This document shows positions 12,641-22,530 of a stretch of 64,000 nucleotides of DNA, piece by piece. Location of the stretch: NCBI GenBank assembly GCA_965153455.1, contig OZ234498.1:5208001-5272000 (forward strand), given 5' to 3'. Position numbers and translations under genes: made by a program. The number at the start of each line of letters is the position of its first letter. The stretch's first letter is position 1. The notes under the pieces were generated by a model. The model worked only from the letters and a program-made list of their open reading frames with translations. It was not told where the DNA came from and made no database searches. Source of the DNA: Sphagnum compactum. Lineage: Eukaryota > Bryophyta > Sphagnopsida > Sphagnales.

Positions 12641-14374
12641 AGAACAAAATACCAACAAGAACAAATGCAAAGTAGGTTCTTTGGTCTATTCTATAAATCA
12701 TAAGAGATTCAACAAAATTCATATTAAAGTCATGTATATTTACATAATTTGATCATACAAAAAAAGAAATCTTAGGAACATCCTTGTGTAGCTATCTATC
12801 TCCGACAAACATTTCAAGCATTTTAGTTAAAATTGTAGGTGGATTTTTAGAAAATGTTTTAGAAGTCCGTAAGCTTGAATGATTTTGTGGTAAGATGTGT
12901 TGTCAATTTTCACAATCTCAAGCGTGTTCCAAGCGTATTGCCCACAACGTTGTACTAAGACTTGTTAATTTGACAAAGGTGTCACATCATTGACGGGACC
13001 ATGGGCAAATGAATTAGAATATGTTCAATGACAAAAGTGTCTATGAGAGGAGGGAAAATATGGCACGGGTGTTTACATGAAGGTTTCTATTCTACGGGTC
13101 TTGGGGTAGAAGGCCCTTCCAAATTTGGTTTTTGGGTAATTAAGTTTTTAGCTTACTTGGTTTTTGGTTTCAAGGTATGGGGTGGCTGAAATTCTAATGT
13201 AGTTGGAGGAGGATTTCTAAACTTCTTCATGAATTTTATAAACCATAAAGTTGCTAAGGTTTGTAGGATATCACAAAGCTTGTGAGCAAAGACACAATGT
13301 GACCACAATGAAAGTAAGAAACATTGCCAAAGAGTAAAGTTTTTAGCACAACAATCATAAAAAATTTCATCTTCTTCATTTGAAGAATTGGATATAAATA
13401 TGGTATCTAAGGTTATGGGATAAACTTCACCTTAAAAAAAACACAAGAAGTTGTGAATTTCCTCCTATTCGACTCCTTCCACTTTTAACATCACATGCCA
13501 TTAGAGGTAATTTGAACTTCATAGGAACAAAAGCTCCAAAAGTTATGATGCATTCATGACCTACAAGTTGTAGCAACACCAAATAGTTTGAATTTCAAAC
13601 TAGTGATATAACATAAATGGCCTACTATAGATCTTCAAAGTTTCACGCTTGTAGGTCACAACTTCACACAATCAAGGGAGGAGAAAAAACTAAAGAGGAG
13701 GAAACCTGATTACAAATCTTGTGAACAAATTGTTGTTGTTGAACTTTTGCGCCTACAAAACGTTAGAGCTCCACATAAGTGAGAAGAAAGAAAGAACTTT
13801 CACCATCAACCTTTCGCACTTACGCAATGCTGAAGCTTCACATTAGAAAAAAAGGCTATAAATGTATCGTCTAAACTTATCAAATGAGAGAAAGGTTGGA
13901 GCTTTTAAGAAAGAGAAGAGAAAGGCATCGTTGGTGTCACAAGAAGATGCACATTGAAAAAAGCCACAATCGTAAACCTACAAGCAACAACTTAGCACCA
14001 AATTCGGTTGGTGCTGAATTGAGGTGTAAGATCTAGTTCGATGCCATGTTGGGGTGTTGTGTAATTTTTTCATGCCATGTTGGGCATTACGAACTGGATT
14101 TTGCGCAAATATGGGTTACAAGCCCTGTGTTCGGCGGACTTTATGAAAAATTCTAATAAGTTGGAGTTGTGTGAGCAAGATTACGATTGGTGTGTCAAAG
14201 TTTAGAAACAATACAAAGGCTCGAAGAACACCCGCTTTTGAATTGTCCATTTTGCTCAATGCAAAAATATTTTTGAAAATGAAACAAAGACCATAAGTCT
14301 TGGTTTTGAAAAATCAATCTTGCATTCAAAATACACCCATAGTTGTTGATGATGATGATGATGATTTATTTGAC
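12641..14374. other. Intergenic, no gene seen
   Basis: This is AT-rich sequence with frequent stops in all frames. A (GAT)n microsatellite lies at about 14,348-14,365. I find no recognisable protein block or RNA gene. Confidence 0.5.
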
Positions 14375-15540
14375 TTTTAAAGAAAAAGAAATCATGGATG
14401 GGTTTGATGACAAATGATCTCAAAAGTTTCTTCACAAATTTCCTTCTAAACAAGATTGTCAAGAAAGATGTTCCAAAAAATTTCATACACATTCAAAAAT
14501 CATCCCCCCTTTGGTTTGAATAATTTTTTTATTGTTGTTCATATTTGAAAATTATTACAAAAAGATCAAAAATTTCAAAAGGCTTTACGACCCATCATTC
14601 TATTGTTTTTCACAAACTATGAAGTAGATGAGAGGCTATTTCAATATGAAGGCTATGTGTTGATTGCAACACTATTTTTTAGCAAGATGTTGGAATCTTT
14701 ATTTTAACGACACTAATATGCTAGAGCACGCACAATTGGAATGGAGTTCCGCTCAGGTTTTGTTGCGTCCATTTATCAAAAGTAGTTTAGGTGATGATGA
14801 GTCCATTTATTTCATTGCTCCAATAATGGGAGTTCAATTTTTTTTTAGCATTATTGAATTGTTGATTGGATTTTACCAAATTCATTCTTGTTTTCTTCTT
14901 GTTTTTTTCACCCAACATCTTTCAACTTGTGTTTGTGGTGCTAAAACCTTTCCAAATGCCTTACAATCCATTCACAAACAACACTTTCCAATACACTATA
15001 AGAAGTGCTTAGAAAACTAATTAAGGTTTGTGGCACTATGAAAAAAAATAAAATTTTACAATTGGCTCTGCAACTCAATTTTTGAGTTGCATTGAACACT
15101 TGCAACTCATTATTTAGGCAATAAGTGCTAATGGACAAATCACATGAATTGTAAAGTTGCAATTCATCATATATACAGTGCAACTCATTGTAATTCAAGT
15201 ACAACTTTGTCAAAACAACTCATTTTTAACTCACTAGTACCACAAGAACATCTTTTTTTGAGGTCTAGGGGAGAGATGTAAGGTGTCATGGGATTGACTC
15301 ATGGGACATCACACATCAGAAAAATATTTAAATTACAAAAATTTCAAGTACCCATTTGAACACCCAAAGAGGGAAAAATTGGAGGTGTGAGATTTACTTA
15401 ACTTTTTTTCAAAAAACCATGGATGGGTTGATGACAAATAATCACAAAAATTTCTTCACAAAAATCTCTTGTTCCTAAGATTGTCAAGAAAGATGACCCA
15501 ACTTTTTTCATACCCAATCAAACATGCCCCCTCTCATGGG
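14375..15540. repeat. Pair of ~150-bp direct repeats ~1 kb apart
   Basis: The segment at about 14,390-14,520 (CATGGATGGGTTTGATGACA, then AAGATTGTCAAGAAAGATG) recurs at about 15,416-15,540 with close similarity and the same orientation. The sequence between has an open frame at 14,664-15,020 of 118 residues with no family I recognise. The pair could be short terminal repeats of a small element or a segmental duplication. I see no target duplication or primer-binding site to decide. Confidence 0.5.
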
Positions 15541-15564
15541 TTATTTTTGGTGAAGTAGGTATCC

Positions 15565-15990
15565 ATTTGAAGAGCAAAGAGGTAAAATTCGAGGTGGGAG
15601 TAAAATGGGTCATGAATCATCTTCTTCTTCTTTTCTTCACAAGATTTGTCACATGAAGATGATGGGATTTGATGAACATGATGAATATGATGAGCAAAAG
15701 AGGTAAAATTGGAGGTGTGAATAAAATGGGTCATGATCTTCTTCTTCTTCATCATCATCATCATCTTGTTCACAATTTTCTTCACAAGATTTTTCACATG
15801 AAGATGATGATATTTGATGAAGATGATGAAAATTGATGAAAATGATGAGCAAAAAGAGGTGAAATTGGAGGTATGAGTAAAATGGGTCATGATCATCTTC
15901 TTCTTCATGATCATGATCGTCTTGTTCACAATTTTCTTCACAAGATCTGTCACATGAAGATGATGGGCTTTGATGAAAATGATGAGGTTG
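15565..15990. repeat. Tandem ~120-156-bp repeat, three units, upstream of the serine acetyltransferase gene
   Basis: Three units start at about 15,570, 15,691 and 15,847. Each has GAGCAAA..GAGGT(A/G)AAATT, then AAAATGGGTCATGA, a run of CTTCTT/CATCAT triplets, TTCTTCACAAGAT and a GAAGATGATG tail. Lengths differ mainly by the number of triplets. Open frames run through it on the minus strand as Ser/His/Phe-rich low-complexity peptide; these follow from the triplet repeats and I do not treat them as a gene. Confidence 0.75.
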
Positions 15991-16619
15991 GTTCTGACAA
16001 GAAGGGGTGGGGCCTGGGGAAGGAAGGAAGGAAGGAAGGAATATCTGGTTTGATACCACCAAAATGTGCTCACCCATCACTCCAAGTACTCTTACCCACC
16101 TTCCACACCAGTTTCCTGAAGAGAGAAAAAACCTGCACTGCTGCTGAAGAGCGATTGTGTGCGCGGAACAATTTGCTGCCGCAATTAGAGAGCACCAGGT
16201 GTTGGTGGTGAATTCAGGTTGACTGGCGTCTGGGGTACCTAGACTAAGTAGCTTCAGAGCTGGAAAGCAGACGTCACAACAGGGAAAACAAAAGGGTGGT
16301 GTTTGTTGTGTGGGACAAAGAGAGATTGGCACCAGCTTACATGCATAATACATGTAATAAAAAAAGGGGGGAGAGACGGAGAGAGAGAGAGCACAAGAGT
16401 AATAGTATTGGTGCCTGGCAGCCATAGGAAGAAACAACAGTTGTGGTTTCCATTCTTGCACCCCAAGAAGCCTCAGTAGGCTACCAGTCTTGTGGCATCA
16501 AACCTAAAGCTCAGTTAGCTAGCGAGTGTCTTCTGGAATCCTCCCCTTTTTATTGCATTAAAAAGAGCGTTGAAGCTTGCACGTTTCTTGTGCGATTTTT
16601 TTTGCACTTGGGTTTGTTT

Positions 16620-16763
16620 TGCAGGTTTTAGGTTGAGAAGGAAACTAGAGACAGAGAGCGAAGAGAGAGAGAGAGAGAGGCCCGCGCGCGCGCACACACC
16701 GCGCTCTCGATTTGAAAGAAGCAGTTGAGTGCAGAGTGATCGGGAAGCTTAGAGATTAGCGTA
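16620..16763 (+). promoter_or_regulatory. GA- and CG/CA-rich leader of the serine acetyltransferase gene
   Basis: Just upstream of the start codon lie a (GA)n run at about 16,660-16,680 and an alternating CG then CA run at about 16,682-16,699. GA/CT-rich leaders are common in plant 5'UTRs. The transcription start cannot be placed from sequence alone, and no clear TATA box stands out. Confidence 0.4.
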
Positions 16764-18098
16764 ATGAGGGCGGCAGGAAGTTTAGCTTCTGCTTCGAAAA
16801 TGGATGTTGCAGTAGGGTTTTCCCCTACACCCATGGTGTCCAGCGAAGTGGGGATCAAGCCTCGATTCTGCGTAGCGGGGTGTGTGAAATGCGCCCCTGT
16901 TTCGTTGGCTTTGAGGTCGAACGGCCTCTCCTCTTGCATGAGGTCCGAATGCTCGTCCTCTCCTCTTTCCTCCACCATCGGAAACTCTTTCATCTCCAGC
17001 TCTAGCAGCTTGGCAACAGGGATCCAGAGATCCGGGGGAGGTCATCATCGTCGTAGAAGCAGCAGCAGCAGCGTGGCGGCTGCTGTTGTCAAGAGTATCT
17101 TGATGGAAGAGAGAGGAGCAAGCAAAGAGAGATTTGCGGACACAAGTTTGTTGGAGACTCTCAGAGATTTCATACCGCTCTTGGAGTCGAAGAGGAGAGG
17201 AATAGCATCAGAGCTTGTTGCACCGGATTTTACGGCTGTTGAAGACACTGACATGACTTTTCTGGAGGGAATTCCACCGCTGGAAGAGGATAGGCTTTGG
17301 CAGAGGATGCGGGAAGAAGCTCGATGGGATGCTGTAAAGGAACCACTGCTTGCAAGCTTCTTGTACTCCACCATTCTCTCACAGAGATCACTGGAGAGAG
17401 CCCTGGCTTTCCATCTCGGCAACAAACTGGCTAGCAGCACGCTACTTAGCACACAGCTGTGCAGCGTTATAAATGACACATTCATGGAGGATGCAGGCAT
17501 CCGGCGTGCAATTCGAGAGGATATCAGAGCTGTAAAGGAGAGGGATCCTGCTTTCATCTCCTATTCTCGATGCTTACTAAATTACAAAGGCTATCTTTCA
17601 TGCCAAGCTTACAGAGTTGCACATCATCTCTGGAACCAAGGCCGCACTTCTCTTGCTCTTGCTATCCAGAGTCGAGTTTCAGAGGTATTCCAAGTGGACA
17701 TTCACCCTGCTGCAGAGATAGGATCAGGTATCATGTTAGACCATGCCACAGGATTGGTAGTGGGAGAGACAGCAAGAATAGGCAGCAATGTCTCCATTTT
17801 GCATCAGGTGACATTGGGAGGAACAGGAGCTGATGATGGTGATAGACATCCCAAAATTGGAGATGGAGTGTTGATAGGTGCAGGTGCAATCATTCTTGGC
17901 AACATCAATATCGGCAATGGGGCAAAGATTGGAGCTGGCTCTGTAGTACTCAGTGATGTGCCTCCTCGCACCACAGCCGTTGGCAATCCTGCTCGCTTGC
18001 TTGGTGGCAAGCAAGACCCAACAAAGCTCAAAGAGATTCCAAGTGAAACTATGGATCATACCTCCTTCATCAAAGGCTGGTCTGACTATGTAATCTAG
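16764..18098 (+). CDS. SERAT2: Serine O-acetyltransferase, organelle-type, single exon
   Basis: The 444-residue enzyme makes O-acetylserine from serine and acetyl-CoA, the first committed step of cysteine synthesis. Residues 1 to ~110 are Ser/Arg-rich with few acidic residues, like a plastid or mitochondrial transit peptide. The SATase N-terminal helical domain spans ~177-281 (LWQRMREEARWDAVKEPLL, then DPAFISYSRCLLNYKG). The left-handed beta-helix acyltransferase domain spans ~316-420, with DHATG (Asp326, His327) and GDRHPKIGDG (His362) as the catalytic-site motifs. The protein ends in DYVI; a C-terminal Ile is what docks SAT into O-acetylserine(thiol)lyase in the cysteine synthase complex. 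The absence of introns matches Arabidopsis SERAT1/2-type genes. The first ATG was chosen; Met13 is an alternative. Intact, no lesions. The family is certain; the subgroup is inferred. Confidence 0.95.
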   Translation: MRAAGSLASASKMDVAVGFSPTPMVSSEVGIKPRFCVAGCVKCAPVSLALRSNGLSSCMRSECSSSPLSSTIGNSFISSSSSLATGIQRSGGGHHRRRSSSSSVAAAVVKSILMEERGASKERFADTSLLETLRDFIPLLESKRRGIASELVAPDFTAVEDTDMTFLEGIPPLEEDRLWQRMREEARWDAVKEPLLASFLYSTILSQRSLERALAFHLGNKLASSTLLSTQLCSVINDTFMEDAGIRRAIREDIRAVKERDPAFISYSRCLLNYKGYLSCQAYRVAHHLWNQGRTSLALAIQSRVSEVFQVDIHPAAEIGSGIMLDHATGLVVGETARIGSNVSILHQVTLGGTGADDGDRHPKIGDGVLIGAGAIILGNINIGNGAKIGAGSVVLSDVPPRTTAVGNPARLLGGKQDPTKLKEIPSETMDHTSFIKGWSDYVI

Positions 18099-20159
18099 AA
18101 AGTATCCCATTCTCCCCCCCACTCCACCCTCCTACTACAAACCCCATTTTTGTGTATGTCCTTGAAAGTGTCGTTGTCACATATCTCGTGTGACATGTTA
18201 CCACCCTTTCTTTGTCCACAACTATAAAGAGCACCTTTATGGTGTGTGGTATTGTTTTGATTTTGGTGGTGTCACCCAGCATTTCTATGCTCATTTGGTA
18301 ATGCTGCAAAATTCACAACTTGCAATTGTAAGCTCCAATTATTGCAAATTGCCATACATGTCACCATCATTCTATGAATGCTCATTTGGTAATGCTGGAA
18401 ATTCATAGCCTGCAATTGTAAGCACAAATCATTGCAGTTCACCACACCCATCCTCTACAATACATCACCACCCATGTACTACAATTTACATACATTCCTG
18501 CATGCATTTAAGCCAACTTCAACACCCCATCTAGTCATATGTATGTAACACTGAAATGAAAAATGGTCCTTGTTGCTCAACAAGCAACTGATCTAGAGAC
18601 CTGCCAGCTTCCATCTTCCAAAACTGAACTATCTTGCTCTCTATGCCTAATTCTGTTGCCATGGCACAACTGTCTAAAACCTTACCAATTAGACTCAAGC
18701 TTCAACTATCTTCTTTCTTACATAGGTATATATGAAATGGGTCTTACCCTTGTGTATTATCCACAAAAAGCGCTCCCACTCATGAGTTACTAAAGGTGGT
18801 GCCACTCATGAGTTACTAAAGGTGGTGCCACTCTATGAGGTAGGTTATTTTTTGCCATTTACCCTAACATTGCAAATTGACATAGCATCATTCAATTAAC
18901 TTGTTTTTTTATGTTGAATTCACACATATAATGTGACATCGGGTACATCTATGTTGCGTTGATATGGCAAATTGTAGCCACACCAATCAAGCCATGCTAT
19001 GTAGATGTTAGCCCAGTTTTTTTATCATGATTCAATGTCATCATCTATGTGTCACCTTCTTCTCCAAAGGAAACATTGCTTGAGTTAGCTCCATCTCCTC
19101 ACCTTGAAATCAACAAGTGTGCATCCTACTTGAGAGCATAGAATGCTCTTGCTTTCTCATTATGTTCACCTTTCCACTTTGTTCTTATGTTTCAATGTGT
19201 TCAAGCAACATCTGCTCTTCTAATTTTCATGGTTTGCGATGTTACACTTGTGGTGTTCTTGTGCTCTAATGTGTGAAATGTGTGTATTGTTGTTATAGTC
19301 TTCACATGATTTCAACTTGCTCTGATACTCAGCTTTCTTACGCTCTTTTGATTATGATTTTCCTTTATACTTTCACTTTTCACAATTCATTTGAGGTTGA
19401 GGTATGTTTTGATTTATCTTTCTTATTCCATTTCCCTTGTAGTTTTAAATTTTTGGTGCTCATGTTTGTTACACATTCTTTGTTTTGGTGTTATGCAAGT
19501 ATTTATAATTGTGGCCTTCAACTTTTGGTCATTTTTCTATGCTATTGGGGTTTTGTTGTTTCATGTTCTTCATTGGGTATGTGAAACTTAGAAACTCCAT
19601 GTTCTCAATGTGTCCTTGCAATATGTATTCAATGTCCTTGCAAGTATGTGGGTTTTCTATTAATTTTTGCATTCTTTCATTTTGCACCCTTCAAGTTGTT
19701 TGATCTTTGTATTGCTCTTTATGTTTTTGTCATTGTTCTTTTCACTATGGCATCTACAAGTTTCTTTTTCAAGTTTTAGTTCACCATGGATAATGAAGAA
19801 TTGTTGGTTGTAATTGCCAGGATTGTCCTCTTCATCACTATGCTTTAGCATGCCTAAGAAATACCCTAATCATCATTGCCAATTCTTTTTAATTTGAATG
19901 TTGATACTACAAGCTATGTGTAGACTATGATTACAAGTTCAGCTTTGCACAACTTGCAAATTCAATCAACTTGATTGCAGTGGGATTTGAACTAGATCAT
20001 TGGGTGAATATGTGAAGTATAACTTGGTTCTTGGTGTTTTTACTAACAAAATTTTATCAACATAATAAAATGATGATTGATGGATTCAAAACTTTAAAAC
20101 ATCAAAAGGAACCTTATTCAACATAACCAACAAGTTAGGAGCACTGATTGCCAAAAAAA
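18099..20159. other. 3'UTR and intergenic sequence with small duplications
   Basis: The first few hundred bases are probably the serine acetyltransferase 3'UTR. A ~90-bp unit is duplicated in tandem at about 18,287-18,455 (CTCATTTGGTAATGCTG and TGCAATTGTAAGC in both copies). A 28-bp unit is repeated twice at about 18,771-18,830. The rest is T-rich with no convincing gene; the open frame at 19,273-19,584 is Phe/Cys/Leu-rich low complexity. Confidence 0.5.
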
Positions 20160-20161
20160 TA

Positions 20162-22117
20162 CAGTAGAACCTCCGTATAAAGTACACCCTATTTGCTCCA
20201 CAAAAAAATTGTCTTATACCTTATAGAATAGGTGTACTTTATGTAGAGAAACCCTAACCCTAGGAAGAAACCCTAACCTTCAACCCAAAATTTGAAACTT
20301 TTGTTTTCTTGAATTGTAGTTCTCTAAGTTTATTCGATCATTGAAAGTACTCATGTATCTTTGATTGCTTTAAAGTAGAATTATAAAGGTCTTTAAGAGT
20401 CGCATTCAAGTTAATTACATCGAGCTCCTCACTGAAAAGTGAATGCACTTTCGTGAACGAAATCAATTGAGTTACCATGTCTCTTGCTTCTGCGATAGAA
20501 ATGACTTTTGGAACTTCATGTTGCTCCAAGTCTTCCAATTCGATCACTATTTCTTCTACTTCGTCGTCATCAGCTACGTCAGTGTGTTCTTCAACCAGTT
20601 GATGGATAAGGTTTTGTTCCTCAACAATCTCGAACTCTGGTAACTGCTCCTCAATGACAAGATTGGGTCATGGGATGCCAATTCTAATTGCAAGCGCTAC
20701 GAGCTCTTCTTCTTGTGTCAATCTCATTGAGCTCTTGAGCCTCTTATCCAGTGATAACAAAGCCGCATTTAGAGAAGCACTTTTGGATTGTCTCAGCTTT
20801 CACCATTGACCATGATTTGTCAATGAATTTGATTGCATCTAAAATAGTCAGTTTTCTAACAAGGTCTGATGCATGTAATGAATCATTGATGTTGTCCAAT
20901 ATGGACATGACTTCAAATTTCCAAGACAGCACCTTTAGACTTCGAATGATGCCAGCATCAAAGGGCTGGAGAACTGAAGTCAGATTTAGCGGAAAATAAC
21001 GCAGCTCAATGTTCATCAAATTGGTGGCCTCATCAACAATATGCACTGGAACATTATCCAGAAAAAAGCACAATATTGCGCCCTTTTCTCTTGAAGTATT
21101 CATCAAGCTCCTTCAGGTACTGATTGAAGATCGGATTCGTCATCCAAGCTTTCGCACTGTCTGTATACTTGACTTTCAATTTGCTCATGTCTTGTTCGCG
21201 AAATGCTCTTGGGTTCTTGGATTTGTCGATTATCCATGGCGGCAATTTTTCTCCCAGTGCAGAACACGTCAGGACCACTGTGATCCGATCCTTTCCTTGT
21301 TTTCCACCCTTGCACGACTGCTTGACATGACTTAAAGTTGAATCTGGCAACGCACGAAAGAAGAAACCCATTTCATCCATATTGAACACGTTTTTCAGAT
21401 CATATCCAATCATAAGAGTTTTTAAAGACGATTCCCATTGTTCAGCGCGTTCAAGGTCGACATTTCCAGATTCTCCGCTGATCTTATACGATTGGACATT
21501 GTTACGTTGTTTCCATTTTTGCAGCCACCCTTCTGAAGCTGAGAAGTCACCATCTTCGACTCCTAGTTTGTTAGCAATTTGCTTGGCCTTCCCCTGCAAG
21601 ATTGGTCCGCTTATCAGATATCCTCTCGCACGAGCTGTTGCGAACCATCTCCATAAGATAACATTAACATTGCTTTGCTTGACAATTCTTGCTTTTGATA
21701 AGGAACGATTGCTTTCTGTTTCCTTTAGTATCAAGTCTCTGTTCTCCTTAGCACCCTGGACTATTCCTTTGGAAATGCTGAACTTATCAGCAGTAGGTTT
21801 GATGTTATGTCCCTCATCAAGATGCTTGACGATGGCCAGTTTCGTATTCAGATCCACCACCTTCGGCTTCTTCTTCTCAGGCTCCATTGCCAGCAAGAAC
21901 AATCAGTGCCAAATAGAAATAGATGTACCTTATACGGAACTACGTGACCACTCCGTGGCCTCAGGTTGGTGTACTTTCAATACCTAATGGAGGTGTACTT
22001 CTTGTAGAGAGGTTTGAATATAGATAAATAAGGGGGTTTGCGCTATTTTAAAATTTATGTACTATTTGCGGAGGTGTACTTTTTATATAGGCTATACCTT
22101 ATAGGGAGGTTCTACTA
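20162..22117 (-). mobile_element. pogo/Tigger-type DNA transposon with terminal inverted repeats
   Basis: The left end begins CAGTAGAACCTCCGTATAAA at 20,162. The right end, read on the minus strand from 22,117, begins TAGTAGAACCTCCCTATAAG. TA dinucleotides flank both ends (20,160-20,161 and 22,118-22,119), the usual Tc1/mariner-pogo target duplication. The total is about 1.96 kb. Sub-terminal copies of GGTGTACTT occur near both ends (about 20,230 on the left; about 21,968, 21,991 and 22,072 on the right) and may be transposase-binding sites. The last base of the right terminal repeat differs from the left (A for G). The transposase gene lies inside on the minus strand. Confidence 0.9.
20338..21902 (-). 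pseudogene. Tigger/pogo transposase, nearly complete, with three lesions
   Basis: The likely start is Met at 21,887 (MEPEKKKPKVVDL) or 21,902. Order: psq-like helix-turn-helix (TKLAIVKHLDEG..TADKFSISKG), a CENP-B-type helix-turn-helix (GPILQGKAKQIANKLG..FSASEGWLQKWK), then a DDE_1 nuclease domain. All three acidic residues are visible: NMDEMGFFF, FLDNVPVH and LQPFDAGII. Lesion 1 is one extra T in a run of six at ~21,062-21,068, just before the second Asp. Lesion 2 is a frame change at ~20,745, after KCGFVIT. Lesion 3 is an in-frame TGA at ~20,668. The C-terminal acidic part (20,338-20,667) stays open to its stop. About 520 codons, a normal Tigger length. It lies inside the element's inverted repeats. 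It is inactive as written, but looks young compared with the other transposons here. Confidence 0.88.
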
Positions 22118-22289
22118 TATTATCTTACAATCCTTGTGGAGGTTAGCACTAGAAATAGATTCATTTAAGATAAATAAATCAACAATCAATATAGTTTTTT
22201 ATGAAGTTGTTCAAGTTGTGACCATGTGTTTAGGAATTTCATTACATGTCTAGCAAGACAAAAGTTTGGAGTTACAATGTTGAGTTTAA

Positions 22290-22530
22290 ATAGTGGTGTG
22301 GTTTACTAAGTGTGCATGACATGATAGATGGTATAGATATATCTAATTTCAAACCAAACATTTTTTGGGTAAAAGATAATCGTTTTCATAAAATAAGAAG
22401 GTATTATATTATGACACAAGCAATAGTTGATGTTAAAGGGTTTATTGACATTTATGTTGGCCTACCTAGAAGTTTGAATGATTTTCGAATTCTATGAAAT
22501 TCGAGTATGTACAACACTATGTCAAAACAT
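22290..22530 (+). pseudogene. Harbinger-like transposase fragment
   Basis: A short open stretch (22,312-22,497) reads DNRFHKIRRYYIMTQAIVD, then GFIDIYVGLPRSLNDFRIL, and after the stop NSSMYN. This matches the DDE_Tnp_4 block 'YY..Q.VVD..G.F.DI.VG.PGS.HD.RVL..S', which contains the second catalytic Asp. In this copy the Asp of HD is kept as ND. It starts about 170 bases beyond the right end of the Tigger element, and the remainder of the transposase is missing or unrecognisable. Confidence 0.6.

Noticed and set aside
15649-16461. Minus-strand open frame of 270 residues
   Set aside because: Its second half runs through the CTTCTT/CATCAT tandem repeat and translates to Ser/His/Asp low complexity; the rest has no conserved pattern and lies in the serine acetyltransferase upstream region.
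21382-21987. Plus-strand open frame of 201 residues
   Set aside because: It is the antisense of the Tigger transposase, whose minus-strand reading has clear HTH and DDE motifs.
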